A stretch of 64,000 bases of DNA from Lacticaseibacillus sharpeae JCM 1186 = DSM 20505 (GCF_001436225.1 NZ_AYYO01000037.1:28737-92736), one strand, 5' to 3'. Positions 18,038 through 28,842 are shown, counted from the stretch's first letter. Notes: generated by a model from the letters alone, not told the origin. Translations and numbers: made by a program.

Positions 18038-19810
18038 TTAGTTAAATACCATCTGTGACTTATACAAGCCCGCATAGAAGCCCTTTTCCTCAAGCAACTG
18101 CGCGTGCGTGCCCTCTTCGACAATCCGTCCATCGCGCAGGACCGCAATGTCGTCGGCCTTCAGAATCGTCTTCAGGCGGTGGGCGATGACGAAGCTCGTC
18201 CGGCCGCTAATGACGTTGTCCATGGCCGCCTGAATCTTCTTCTCGGTCACGGTGTCAACGTTCGACGTTGCTTCATCGAGAATCAAAATCCGCGGATTGG
18301 TCAGAATCGTGCGGGCGATGCTGACGAGCTGCTTCTGGCCGGCGGAAAAGACCGACTGTTCGTCGCTAATCTGCGTCTGATAACCGTCCGGCAAGCTCGT
18401 GATGAAGTCGTGGATGTGGGCCTGTTCTGCGGCGGCATACATCTCGGCTTCCGTGGCGTCGGGCTTGCCGAAGCAGATGTTCTCGGCAATGGTGCCGCTA
18501 AACAGCTGCGGATCCTGCAGCACGATGCCCACGGTGTCGCGCAGCTGGGTCAGGTCGAGCTCACGGATATCCACCCCGTCGATGGTGATGGCGCCCGCGT
18601 CCACATCGTAGAACCGGTTAAGCAAGTTGATGACCGTCGTCTTGCCGGCCCCAGTTGGCCCGACCAGTGCGACCATTTCACCGCGCTTAGCCTTCAGCGT
18701 GACTCCGTGCAGGATTTCCTTGCCCGGCTGGTAGCCAAAGCGCACGTTGTCAATCACTACTTCATCATGCACTTCGCTAACCGGCAAGCCGTGTGCCGGC
18801 TTAACTTCATCCGGCTGCTCGTGCACCTCGCTCACTCGGCGAGCCCCGGTGATGGCCAGTTGAATCTGACCATACATGCTCGTCATCTGCATGATGCACT
18901 GGAAATAGTTCTGGGCGTACTGGACGAACACGACAATCAGTGCGAGCGCCGCACCGGTCGACATGCCGCCCTGCATGACAATCCAGCTACCGCCGAAGAT
19001 GACAACGGCGGATGTCAGCAGCATCATCCCGTTCATCAGGGGCTGCAGAATCCCGGACCAGATTTGGCCCCGCAGTGCCGTCTTCTTCACGGTCTGGTTG
19101 AGCGTTTCGAACCCGGCAATGGAGTCTTCCTGCAGGCCGTTCGTGATGATGACCTTCTGGCCCGTCACCTGTTCGTTGATGTACCCATTCAGCTTCCCGA
19201 TGTCGTTTTGCTGCTGGTCCACCGCTTGGCTCGCCACGCGGATGTTGACCGCCGCGATGGCAAGGGCCAACGGCGTTGTCGCCAGGCCGACCCAGGCCAA
19301 CGTGGTGTTCGTGCTGAACATCATGTACAACGACCCGACAATCTGGGCGATGCTGTAGAACGTCTGGACGAAGGCTTCGTTGACGGCGTTGAAAATATTG
19401 TCCAGATCACTCGTGAAGCGGGCGAGGATGTCCCCGTCGCTGTGGGTGTCGAAGTACTGCACCCGCATCCGCTGCATCTTGTTGAACAAGCCGGAACGCA
19501 TTTCCCCCGTTGCCACCCCACCAATCCAGGAGAGAATCATGGAGGTCCCGAAGTCCCCGAGACCAGATAGTAGGTAGCAGAGAATCAGAATGCCGGCATC
19601 GAGGTTGAACTGGCTGAGGCTCCCCCCGCCGTTTTGCCAGGCGTGCAGGAATTCGGTTAGGTCCTGCACGGTCTTGCCGAGATATACCGGGGCTAAGGAG
19701 TTGAAGACCGCAAAGAAGATAACCACAACTACTGATGCCAGCAGCTGCCACGGGTACTTACTCATGTAGAAGTAATAGAACTTCCCGGCCCGTTTCAGGT
19801 TCTGTTTCAT
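18038..19810 (-). CDS. Heterodimeric multidrug ABC exporter, half with catalytic Walker B (LmrD/TM288-like)
   Basis: The 590-aa product has six TM segments (about 20-310) and a C-terminal ATPase. Walker A is GPTGAGKTT and Walker B is ILILDEATSNVD, with the catalytic Glu present. The switch His is present (VIAHRLKTI). The ABC signature is degenerate, FSAGQKQL rather than LSGGQ. The start overlaps the stop of the partner gene (TAATG). Together they form the asymmetric exporter type (LmrCD, EfrAB, BmrCD, TM287/288), with one competent and one degenerate ATP site. Substrates of this type are usually amphiphilic drugs. Confidence 0.93.
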   Translation of the reverse strand: MKQNLKRAGKFYYFYMSKYPWQLLASVVVVIFFAVFNSLAPVYLGKTVQDLTEFLHAWQNGGGSLSQFNLDAGILILCYLLSGLGDFGTSMILSWIGGVATGEMRSGLFNKMQRMRVQYFDTHSDGDILARFTSDLDNIFNAVNEAFVQTFYSIAQIVGSLYMMFSTNTTLAWVGLATTPLALAIAAVNIRVASQAVDQQQNDIGKLNGYINEQVTGQKVIITNGLQEDSIAGFETLNQTVKKTALRGQIWSGILQPLMNGMMLLTSAVVIFGGSWIVMQGGMSTGAALALIVVFVQYAQNYFQCIMQMTSMYGQIQLAITGARRVSEVHEQPDEVKPAHGLPVSEVHDEVVIDNVRFGYQPGKEILHGVTLKAKRGEMVALVGPTGAGKTTVINLLNRFYDVDAGAITIDGVDIRELDLTQLRDTVGIVLQDPQLFSGTIAENICFGKPDATEAEMYAAAEQAHIHDFITSLPDGYQTQISDEQSVFSAGQKQLVSIARTILTNPRILILDEATSNVDTVTEKKIQAAMDNVISGRTSFVIAHRLKTILKADDIAVLRDGRIVEEGTHAQLLEEKGFYAGLYKSQMVFN

Positions 19811-21531
19811 TATGCGTTCCTCCCTTCCTTAGCCTTCTGCGTGGTGTAGATTTCTTGATAAATCGGACTGGACTGGACCAGCTGTTCGTGTGTCCCGCGG
19901 TCAACGACTTGCCCGTGGTCCATGACCAGAATCTGGTCGGCATGGATGATGGACGAAATCTTCTCGGCGATAATCACGGTCGTCGTTCCGGTCAGTTCGC
20001 GGGCGAGCGCTTCCTGCACGAGGCGCTCACTGCGGGCATCCAGGGCACTGGTCGAGTCATCCATAATCAGGATGTTCGGCTTGCCGATGACCCCACGGGT
20101 GATGGCGAGTCGCTGCTTTTGGCCCCCAGAGAAGTTCGCGGAACGTTCTTCCACCGTGGCGTCGAACTCGTTGTCGAGCCGGCGAATGAATTCTTCTGAC
20201 TGCGCGACATCTGCGGCCCAGCGCATGTCGGCTACGGTCGCATTCGGCTTTCCCTGCCGCAGGTTCTGCGCGATGGTCCCGGAGAACAGCGTCGCGCGCT
20301 GGAGCACCATCGAGATGCTATCACGCAGCGTGGCCTCCGCGACGTCGCGCACATCGCTGCCCCCGACCTTGATTTGGCCGCTATCGGGATCAAACAGGCG
20401 CGGAATCAGCTGAGCCAGCGTGGACTTACCCGCCCCGGTGGCCCCAACAATCCCGACCATTTCACCGGGTTCAACCTTGAAGGATACGTCGCGCAGAGTT
20501 GGCAACGCATCCCCAGGATAACTGAACGTCACGTGGTTGAACTCAATGCTCCCGGACAATTCAGTCTCCGGCACGTCCTTGAACGCCATCGATGGCTGAT
20601 GCTGCAGGACGGTACCAATTCGGCCGAGAGAAACGAAGGCACGGGTCGCCCCCGTCGCGATGAACCCAGCGTTGATGATGGCCATGAACAGCTGCATCAT
20701 GTAGCCGACGAAACTAGCGATGGCCGCCAGGTAGGCCGGGTGGTCCGTGATGTTGTGCCCAATAATCAGGACTGCGGCCCCGATGGCGATGTTGGCAAAC
20801 GCGAACACCCCGGGCATCATCATGGAAAAGATGTAGCCAATCTGGACACTGACCTTGGTCATCTTGTCAGACGCGCCGGCGAACTTCTTCTCCTGGTTTG
20901 CTTCCTGATTGAACGACTTCACCACGCGCACACCCATCAGGTTCTCGCGCGCAATCGTGTTGACCTGGTCGATGTAGCCTTGGACCTGGCCGAATTTTTT
21001 GCCCAGCACGGTGAGCCCAATCCAGGCGATGATGGCGACAATCACGATCATCAATACGACCATCCACCACATCTCGGGGATGGTCATCATCGCGAGCACG
21101 AGCGCCCCGATGAACATAATCGGCACGCGCGCCACAATCTGCAGTGCCTGCATGATCATGCCCTGCACCTGGTTGATATCGTTGGTCATCCGTACCACCA
21201 AGTTGCTGGCGGCGAACTTCTCGATGTCAGCGAACGCGAACTTCTGCACGTGGTGGTAGATGTCACTGCGCATCTTGGTCGAGATATTCAACGCCGCGCG
21301 GGCACTGAATATCGTGTTGGCGACCCCAGCGATGATTCCGAGGAGCGCGAGCAAGAGCAGTTCAACCCCGTAACGGACCACCGCGTCGTTGTTGCCTTTG
21401 ATAATCGCGTTCATGACGCCCTGCAACAGTTTGGGCTGCCATAAGTTGGCGAACGCATAAACGAATGTTGCGACCATCGCTGCCACCTCGACGCCCCAGA
21501 AGCGTCTTAAGTATGGCCATAGTGTCTTCAT
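19810..21531 (-). CDS. Heterodimeric multidrug ABC exporter, half with degenerate Walker B (LmrC/TM287-like)
   Basis: The 573-aa product has six TM segments and an ATPase with Walker A GATGAGKST and an intact signature FSGGQKQR. In Walker B, ILIMDDSTSALD, the catalytic Glu is Asp. The H-loop reads IIAEKISSI, so the switch His is Glu. These are the marks of the non-catalytic half of a heterodimeric exporter, complementary to its partner. The ATG is preceded by GGGGAGG; the longer in-frame extension has no ribosome site. It is the first gene of the operon. Confidence 0.93.
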   Translation of the reverse strand: MKTLWPYLRRFWGVEVAAMVATFVYAFANLWQPKLLQGVMNAIIKGNNDAVVRYGVELLLLALLGIIAGVANTIFSARAALNISTKMRSDIYHHVQKFAFADIEKFAASNLVVRMTNDINQVQGMIMQALQIVARVPIMFIGALVLAMMTIPEMWWMVVLMIVIVAIIAWIGLTVLGKKFGQVQGYIDQVNTIARENLMGVRVVKSFNQEANQEKKFAGASDKMTKVSVQIGYIFSMMMPGVFAFANIAIGAAVLIIGHNITDHPAYLAAIASFVGYMMQLFMAIINAGFIATGATRAFVSLGRIGTVLQHQPSMAFKDVPETELSGSIEFNHVTFSYPGDALPTLRDVSFKVEPGEMVGIVGATGAGKSTLAQLIPRLFDPDSGQIKVGGSDVRDVAEATLRDSISMVLQRATLFSGTIAQNLRQGKPNATVADMRWAADVAQSEEFIRRLDNEFDATVEERSANFSGGQKQRLAITRGVIGKPNILIMDDSTSALDARSERLVQEALARELTGTTTVIIAEKISSIIHADQILVMDHGQVVDRGTHEQLVQSSPIYQEIYTTQKAKEGRNA

Positions 21532-21757
21532 AATTTCCTCCCCTGAGTCGGCCAGGAAACTTTGATCCAATCGGCACAACCCTAATGCTCAGGTGCTGGC
21601 ATTTAGTAAAAATCCACAGCACTATCATTTTTAGCTTAGTATTACCTAATATAACACAATAAATACAGTGTGCGCACGCCTGTTTGGCAATGTCCAGAAA
21701 TGATGGACAAATCACGGATTCGAAGCGCAAACCGTTAACACATCCGCTGCGGCATGA

Positions 21758-21791
21758 AAAAAACACACCGCGACGAAAAGTTGCGATGTGT
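21758..21791 (-). terminator. Terminator of the nucleoside phosphorylase gene
   Basis: The minus strand carries a 12-bp stem with two G-U pairs (ACACATCGCAAC / GTCGCGGTGTGT) followed by T7. Confidence 0.87.
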
Positions 21792-21825
21792 CAATTAAAT
21801 TGCGGATAAAATTACATATTCGCTT

Positions 21826-22587
21826 CTATTCAGCGTTTGCGCGTAATGCCCGCACGGCAAGGGTCATGGCCGCCATGTGTGATTCTTGCCCAAAGTTGCG
21901 GGCATCATGCGCAGCCACATTGGCCAGTGAGTCGCCCGTAAACAGCAGCTGGCCGAACACCGCGCCCCGAAATTGGGCGCACGCAGCCATGGCGGCACAC
22001 TCCATTTCCACCACAGTGTAGCCTGCAGCAAGTGCCGCCGCAATCTTGGCCGGTGTTTCGCGGAAGAACGCGTCGTTGGTCCACGTCTGCACGGCACGTA
22101 CCGGAATGTGTGCTGCCGTCAGACTCTGCTTAATCTGCGCCGCAAACTCCGCGTTCAAAACTATGTCTGCGGCTGCGGGTAGATAGTGGAAGGATGTTCC
22201 TTCGTCCCGCAACGCCTTAGCCACCACCAGAAACTCATTCTCTGCGGTATCCGTGAGCACGCCGCACGAACCGACCGCAATGATGTGCTTGGCCCCATAC
22301 GCAATCAAGAATTCCAGCAACTGCACCGCCGCGGCCGCGCCCAGTGGTGCGCGGCAAATACCAATATCCGTTCCCTCTACGTTCAGCGTGTAGACAGTGA
22401 ACACATTCGAGACGGTCTCAAACGTGCCGCTTACCGTGTGCGGGTACTGCGCAACAAACCGTGCCACATTTTCCTCCGTGATGAACGCAAAAAGCATGCG
22501 GTCGGGAAAAACGAAGCCCTCATCGCGGAACGGGTTAATCACCGCGTCCGGGTTGCCGTCATAGTTCAGCAGCGTCAAATCAGTCAT
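21826..22587 (-). CDS. Nucleoside phosphorylase (PNP/UDP-1 family)
   Basis: The 253-aa product has phosphate-site and core motifs of the family. Examples are ICRAPLGAAAAVQLLE, IIAVGSCGVL and the ribose-binding VEMECAAMAACAQFRG, with an Asp-containing FTGDSLA near the C-terminus. It cleaves a purine or pyrimidine nucleoside with phosphate. The SCGVL form is that of the uridine-phosphorylase-like subgroup, but the base preference cannot be read. It has its own terminator; the NUDIX remnant lies upstream on the same strand. Confidence 0.88.
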   Translation of the reverse strand: MTDLTLLNYDGNPDAVINPFRDEGFVFPDRMLFAFITEENVARFVAQYPHTVSGTFETVSNVFTVYTLNVEGTDIGICRAPLGAAAAVQLLEFLIAYGAKHIIAVGSCGVLTDTAENEFLVVAKALRDEGTSFHYLPAAADIVLNAEFAAQIKQSLTAAHIPVRAVQTWTNDAFFRETPAKIAAALAAGYTVVEMECAAMAACAQFRGAVFGQLLFTGDSLANVAAHDARNFGQESHMAAMTLAVRALRANAE

Positions 22588-22602
22588 TCAAAACACCCCA
22601 CA

Positions 22603-22845
22603 TTATGCAAAATATAGTTCCCGCGTTGATCCGTTCAGGTACGTATCGAGCACCGCCTGGACCACCGCGTTCAACTTAGCCTTCTGCACCGCACCGGCAG
22701 TCACGGACTCATTTGCTTCCACATGACCACCGGGGAAGGTCAGGGATGGTTCGAATTCCGAATCATTTTTCGCCAGCACGAGCAAATCGTCTTGGCACCG
22801 AATCAAGCAGAAGGTAGTCATTTCACAAGGGTAAAAGCGGTCCAT
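22603..22845 (-). pseudogene. NUDIX hydrolase with internal deletion
   Basis: Only 80 codons remain. The front matches a NUDIX domain (TFCLIRCQDDLLVLAK, then FPGGHVEANESVTAGAVQ). The Nudix box should continue RExxEExG but instead jumps to KAKLNAVVQAVLDTYLNG and a tail RELYFA like the C-terminus of such proteins. The catalytic Glu pair is therefore missing. An in-frame deletion of some 60-80 residues is the simplest reading; function is probably lost. Confidence 0.65.
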
Positions 22846-22972
22846 TAGCACACGTTCTTTCTAAATGTTTAATCGCAATTTTACGCCGCAAACCTACCCA
22901 CTGTCTACGTCCATTTTTCACCACTGCCCAATACGCAATAATGCACCGCCAATCCGCGTCAACGCACCAAAC

Positions 22973-23001
22973 TTGTACCCGCTCGCGGTCTGCGTTAAAA
23001 T
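22973..23001 (+). promoter_or_regulatory. Promoter of the tetR-cls operon
   Basis: -35 TTGTAC and -10 TAAAAT are separated by exactly 17 bases, about 70 bases before the TetR start codon. Confidence 0.65.
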
Positions 23002-23074
23002 CGGAAGCAACATACATCGTTTTTTGTCGCATCACACTTGGGGAACAACGCACCAGCTGCAATAGGGGGAAATC

Positions 23075-23704
23075 ATGACACAACCAACAGACCACGCAAT
23101 CGAACGGGCATTAATAGAGGTAATGCGCCACAAGCCGTTTGAAAAAATCACCGTGGACGACATCGCCCAGAACGCCGGAATTGACCGCAGCACGTTCTAC
23201 CGCTACTTCCACAACAAGTACGAGGCGCTCAGTGCGTCGATGCCCATCCTGATTACACCGGAGATGTTCGCTGAGCTCGACCGGATGCGGCCCAGCTCCC
23301 GGCTGGACTCCATTATTTGGTGGGTCGCCGACAACCGCAAGTTGATGCGTAACCTGCTCGTCGAAAACCAGCAGTTCTCTTCCTATCAGGAACTGGTACG
23401 CGTCGTCACCAAGATTCTGGGCGACTTCAACAACGCCGTCACCGCGGCCAACTCGGAGCAGCTGCCGCCAATCGTGGCGCTGATTCGCGAGGCACCAAAC
23501 CCTAAGCGCATGGTGCACTTCGCCGCCGCCATGCTCGTGTCCGTGCTGACCGACTACATTGGCAACGACGTCGAGATTCAGGCCGAAGACGTCATCACCG
23601 ACCTGCACTACCTGTTCGACCGGCTCGGGCTGGACGATGCCAGCGGCCACTTCGGCAACATGTCCCCAGACGCATACCTAGGGAGGGCAACGGCGAATGA
23701 TTGA
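23075..23704 (+). CDS. TetR/AcrR-family regulator
   Basis: The 209-aa product has an N-terminal HTH: IERALIEVMRHKPFEKITVDDIAQNAGIDRSTFYRYF without a break, the standard TetR DNA-binding block. The C-terminal ligand domain is of the TetR_C_7/DhaS-like type (WWVADNRKLMRNLL). GGGGG lies before the ATG. It overlaps the cardiolipin synthase gene by eight bases, so it probably controls cls and itself. The link suggests membrane-lipid remodelling in response to a membrane-active signal, which is inference. Confidence 0.9.
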   Translation: MTQPTDHAIERALIEVMRHKPFEKITVDDIAQNAGIDRSTFYRYFHNKYEALSASMPILITPEMFAELDRMRPSSRLDSIIWWVADNRKLMRNLLVENQQFSSYQELVRVVTKILGDFNNAVTAANSEQLPPIVALIREAPNPKRMVHFAAAMLVSVLTDYIGNDVEIQAEDVITDLHYLFDRLGLDDASGHFGNMSPDAYLGRATAND

Positions 23705-25169
23705 TTACGTTCTCGTCCACGTACCCGCGTTCGTTTCTGCACTCATCGCTCTGAACGCTCTTGCCGCCGTCATCACGGTCTTCCACACGCCGCGCAACAT
23801 CGCCGCAACGTGGGCCTGGCTGCTGGTGCTCGTGCTCATCCCCGGGTTCGGTTTCTTGCTCTTCATGTTCACCGGCCGCGGGTTGGGCCACGCGAAGTTG
23901 TTCAAGATGCACACGCAAGATCGCATCGGGCTGCAAGAAGTCATTGAGACGCAAAAGGCGGCAGTGCCGAAGCTCGCGCATACCGACGCCGACCGCGTTG
24001 TCCGTGAACGGCAACAGACCGTCGAGCTCTTCCGCCGCATCGACCGGGCGCCATTAACGCGCCGTAACGCCGTCAAGATTTTCACCGACGGCAATGACAA
24101 GTTCGCCGCGCTGCTCACCGACATCGCCCACGCACAGACCAGCATTCACATCGAGTATTACACCATCTACCCCGACAACATCGGTGCCGAATTGCGTGAC
24201 GCCTTAGTGGCCCGCGCGTATGAGGGCGTCGAGGTCCGGGTCGTGTACGACGCATTCGGTTCGAACGGGATTAACGCCAGCTTCTGGGCACCCCTCACCG
24301 CTGCCGGTGGTCGCGCCGTGCCGTTCGTCACCTCCACCAACACCATCGCTCGCTTCCGCCTGAACTACCACGATCACCGTAAAATTGTCGTGATTGATGG
24401 CAAAATCGGCTACACGGGCGGCTTCAACGTTGGCGACCAGTACCTCTCCCGCAGCAAGAAGTTCGGCTACTGGCGCGATACCCACCTGCGCATCATCGGC
24501 CACGGCGTCTCGCTGCTGCAGATGCGCTTCATGATGGACTGGAACGCCTCAGTCACCAGCGACAAGCACCTGGCCTACACGCCGTTTTACTTCCCCGCAC
24601 CCGATAGTCCCGTTTCGGGGACGACCAGCATGCAGGTAGTCACCAGCGGCCCCGACTCACCGGTTGAACAAATCAAGCTGGGGTACATCAACCTGATTAG
24701 TTCCGCCAAGCACCGGGTCTGGCTCCAGAGTCCCTACCTCGTGCCCGACGATTCCATGATTACCGCCCTGCGCATGGCCGCGGCGGCCGGTGTCGACGTG
24801 CGCGTCATGATTCCGTGCATGCCCGACCACCCATTCATCTACCGGGCAACGCAATACTACGCGCGCCTGCTCACGGAGTTCGGGGTGAAGGTCTACACGT
24901 ACGATGACGGGTTCCTGCACGCCAAGACGATGCTGGTCGATGATGATCTCAGCACGGTCGGCTCGGCCAACCAGGACTTCCGCTCATACGGCTTGAACTT
25001 CGAAGTCAACACGTTCATGTACGACACCGAAATCACCAAGCAGCTCGCCCAGATTTTCACCGACGACCTCGCCCAGAGTACCCTGCTGACCAAAGACATC
25101 ATTGGCAGCTGGGGCCACTGGCTGCGGTTCAAGCAGAACTTCTCGCGCCTGTTGTCACCAGTGCTGTAA
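23697..25169 (+). CDS. cls: Cardiolipin synthase
   Basis: The 490-aa product has two N-terminal TM segments (FVSALIALNALAAVITVFH; TWAWLLVLVLIPGFGFLLFMF) and two phospholipase D HKD motifs. The first is HDHRKIVVIDGKIGYTGG and the second HAKTMLVDDDLSTVGSAN. It condenses two phosphatidylglycerols into cardiolipin at the membrane. Length and layout are those of Firmicute Cls. It is translationally coupled to the TetR gene upstream and ends in a perfect terminator. Confidence 0.95.
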   Translation: MIDYVLVHVPAFVSALIALNALAAVITVFHTPRNIAATWAWLLVLVLIPGFGFLLFMFTGRGLGHAKLFKMHTQDRIGLQEVIETQKAAVPKLAHTDADRVVRERQQTVELFRRIDRAPLTRRNAVKIFTDGNDKFAALLTDIAHAQTSIHIEYYTIYPDNIGAELRDALVARAYEGVEVRVVYDAFGSNGINASFWAPLTAAGGRAVPFVTSTNTIARFRLNYHDHRKIVVIDGKIGYTGGFNVGDQYLSRSKKFGYWRDTHLRIIGHGVSLLQMRFMMDWNASVTSDKHLAYTPFYFPAPDSPVSGTTSMQVVTSGPDSPVEQIKLGYINLISSAKHRVWLQSPYLVPDDSMITALRMAAAAGVDVRVMIPCMPDHPFIYRATQYYARLLTEFGVKVYTYDDGFLHAKTMLVDDDLSTVGSANQDFRSYGLNFEVNTFMYDTEITKQLAQIFTDDLAQSTLLTKDIIGSWGHWLRFKQNFSRLLSPVL

Positions 25170-25175
25170 ACAACA

Positions 25176-25215
25176 AAGCGAGCACGTCCAATCGCGGACG
25201 TGCTCGCTTATTTTT
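25176..25215 (+). terminator. Terminator of tetR-cls
   Basis: The 14-bp perfect stem AAGCGAGCACGTCC / GGACGTGCTCGCTT has a six-base loop and is followed by ATTTTTAT. Confidence 0.93.
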
Positions 25216-25241
25216 ATGCCGCCTTTAATCTGACAACGGCA

Positions 25242-25454
25242 CTATTTTCTGACCCGCCAATCAAGAATCAACAACACAACCCCAACGGTAATGGTAACCG
25301 CGCCAACTAGCTCAAGCACCACACTTAACACCGGCCACCGCATTAGTTCCACAATCGTTGTTACAATGATTAGCGGCATGATCAACCGATTGATAATGAG
25401 CAAACTGTGCGTGTACTTGGTCGGATGTGCCTTAATGTATTTCACCCTACTCAC
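25242..25454 (-). CDS. Small two-TM membrane protein (70 aa)
   Basis: A GTG start follows GGGGGG by six bases. The product begins VSRVKYIKAHPTKYTHS. It has two TM stretches (LLIINRLIMPLIIVTTIVEL and VVLELVGAVTITVGVVLLIL) and ends DWRVRK. A longer in-frame extension runs into the promoter of the divergent isochorismatase-like gene and was rejected. Its function is unknown. Confidence 0.65.
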   Translation of the reverse strand: MSRVKYIKAHPTKYTHSLLIINRLIMPLIIVTTIVELMRWPVLSVVLELVGAVTITVGVVLLILDWRVRK

Positions 25455-25625
25455 CAACTTCCCCCCAGAATAGCCGTAATTTGCGCTAGATTCAAGTACA
25501 GACAGCGGGTTAGCAAATTGATGAATAGTCGCAAAAATGACACGAAAAGCATCCCCCAAAGCGGCGTCAAACACGGTATAATTTGGATACCAAACTCGTC
25601 CGCAACCGCTAAAGGAGAAGTCGCC

Positions 25626-26198
25626 ATGCTGAATCTTGCCCATACCGCGCTGGTCGTCATTGACCTCCAAGAAGATATCCTGAACGCCGCCCCACTGGCC
25701 CCCAACTCACTAGATGACATGCTGACCGCCAACACCCGGCTGACGACCGTGCTGAAGAACACCAGCGCGCTCATCGCCCTGGTCAGCGTCGAAACCGCAA
25801 CGTTCACGCACCTCTACCCGTTCGCCGCCGAAAAGCGCAGTATTCCCACATTAACCAACGCGCCCGACCTCAGCCTGCCCATCGCCAGTGATCAGAGCGC
25901 CCGCAACGTCATCCGCGTCACCAAGCACAATCCCGGCGCGTTCGTCGGCACCGACCTGGACGTCCAGCTGCGGCGCTTTGGCATCGACACCATCATCCTG
26001 ACCGGCGTTTCCACCTCTAACGGGGTGTACGCGACGGCGCTGGATGCCTTCCAGTACGCCTACAACGTCATCGTGCTGGAAGATGCGTGCAGCGACCGCG
26101 ATGAAGAGAAGCACAACTTCTTCTTCAACAAGATGTTCGGCCGTATCGCCCGCGTCGCCACCACCGATGAAATCATCGGCGAACTGGGCGAAGAATAA
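25626..26198 (+). CDS. Isochorismatase-family hydrolase homologue lacking the nucleophilic Cys
   Basis: This 190-aa alpha/beta fold begins VVIDLQEDI, where the Asp of the triad is present. The Lys occurs in RVTKHNPGAFVGTDLD. In the segment that should read GVxTxxCVxxTAxxA the protein has GVSTSNGVYATALDAF, so the catalytic Cys is Gly. Homologues with this change recur in Firmicutes, so it need not be a dead gene, but amidohydrolase chemistry through Cys is not possible. ATG has AAAGGAG upstream, and a TATAAT -10 lies at 25577-25582. Confidence 0.85.
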   Translation: MLNLAHTALVVIDLQEDILNAAPLAPNSLDDMLTANTRLTTVLKNTSALIALVSVETATFTHLYPFAAEKRSIPTLTNAPDLSLPIASDQSARNVIRVTKHNPGAFVGTDLDVQLRRFGIDTIILTGVSTSNGVYATALDAFQYAYNVIVLEDACSDRDEEKHNFFFNKMFGRIARVATTDEIIGELGEE

Positions 26199-26203
26199 CC
26201 CAA

Positions 26204-26244
26204 AAAACGCATTTCCACGCCAGTTCGCGTAGAAATGCGTTTTT
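26204..26244. terminator. Bidirectional terminator
   Basis: The stem AAAACGCATTTCcACG / CGTAGAAATGCGTTTT has one mismatch and lies between convergent genes. Confidence 0.9.
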
Positions 26245-26246
26245 AT

Positions 26247-27692
<1,446 letters not shown>

Positions 27693-27710
27693 TTAATCCC
27701 CCTATTTAAG

Positions 27711-28742
27711 TTACTTGTTCGCGTCCGCCAAGGTGTGAATGCCGTCTTCCAGCAGCTGCACCTGGTAAATCGTTTCTTCATCCTTCACCGTCTTCGGCTT
27801 GCCGTTAATGATGGCGTCGTAGAGTCCGGCGTAAACCCGGCTGTAGTCGCCCACTTCCGACACCACTTTTTCTTCGTGGTACCTGCCGGCATCGTCGAGG
27901 TAGGTGAGTGTGCCGTAATCTGCCGGCGTGTCGATGCCGAAGTCGGCGTGGTCCGGCATGTAGAAGTGCTTCAGGTCCACTTCCTGGCGGTCCATCGCCT
28001 GCTTGACGAAGACGCCACGCTTGCCGTAGACCGTGAAGCTTGGCCGCGGCTTAACCCGGAAGTAGCTGGACTTCACGGAAACCTTGATGCGGCCGTAATA
28101 CATGTCGATGTCAAAGTAATCGTTCATCCGGCCGGGACCGAGCAGCTGCTGCACGTCGTAGTGGACCGAATCCGCCTTACCGAAGTACGAAATCACCTGG
28201 TCGAGCGTGTGGCAACCATGGCCATACAGGAAGCTGTTTAGAATGCTGAAGTTGTTACCCTCAGGTACGTAGGCGCGGTAATAGTCGTACGTTGATTCCA
28301 GTTCAAGAAGTTCCCCCAACTTGCCACTGCTAATCACCTTTTGGACCGTCAGGAAGTCTGAATCGTAGCGTCGGTTCTGGTAACACTGCACGAGCAGGTT
28401 CTTCGCCTTCCCCAAAGCGAACAGTTCCTTAGCCTCGGCCACCGTCTGTGTGAAGGGCTTCTCCACCAGCACGTTCTTGCCGTGGTTGAGCACGTCCTTG
28501 GCGTACTGGTAGTGCACCTCCGCCGGCAGCGCCAGCACCACCAGCTGAATCTCGGGATCATTATAGATGTCATCGAGATTGCTGGTATACTGCACGCCGG
28601 GCACGCGTGCCCAGTCGTCCTTCATGTGCCGCGCGAAGATGGTCTTCACGCGAATCTTATCCGGCAGCTTGAGCGCAAACGGTAGGTGATACCGATTCGC
28701 GCTCTTGCCGTTACCAATATATGCAATGGTTAATTTTTCCAT
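27711..28742 (-). CDS. Gfo/Idh/MocA-family NAD(P)-dependent oxidoreductase
   Basis: The 343-aa product has an N-terminal Rossmann fold. Its nucleotide loop reads AYIGNGKSANRYHLP, an atypical GxGxxG. The family EKP motif follows (NVLVEKPFTQTVAEAKEL), then a C-terminal alpha/beta domain with HGCHTLDQVISYFG supplying the catalytic His/Asp region. GGAGG lies before the ATG. It is first in an operon with the 6-phospho-beta-glucosidase, so it probably acts on a sugar or sugar phosphate. The substrate is unknown. Confidence 0.9.
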   Translation of the reverse strand: MEKLTIAYIGNGKSANRYHLPFALKLPDKIRVKTIFARHMKDDWARVPGVQYTSNLDDIYNDPEIQLVVLALPAEVHYQYAKDVLNHGKNVLVEKPFTQTVAEAKELFALGKAKNLLVQCYQNRRYDSDFLTVQKVISSGKLGELLELESTYDYYRAYVPEGNNFSILNSFLYGHGCHTLDQVISYFGKADSVHYDVQQLLGPGRMNDYFDIDMYYGRIKVSVKSSYFRVKPRPSFTVYGKRGVFVKQAMDRQEVDLKHFYMPDHADFGIDTPADYGTLTYLDDAGRYHEEKVVSEVGDYSRVYAGLYDAIINGKPKTVKDEETIYQVQLLEDGIHTLADANK

Positions 28743-28842
28743 CCTGCACCTCCTGCATGGCCTGAACTTACATCTTCCAGTGTAGCCCGGTTACCCGCCC
28801 GCGCTGCTGAATTAGCCGCCGATTGGTCACAAGTTTTAAAAA

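Noticed and set aside
18104..19570. Open frame of 488 codons on the plus strand opposite the ABC exporter gene
   Set aside because: High GC makes long antisense frames common; no ribosome site, His/Asp/Arg-rich translation, and the opposite strand encodes an intact ABC protein.
25455..25670. N-terminal extension of the 70-aa membrane protein
   Set aside because: It covers the -10 and ribosome site of the divergent isochorismatase-like gene and reads as non-protein; GTG with GGGGGG is better.
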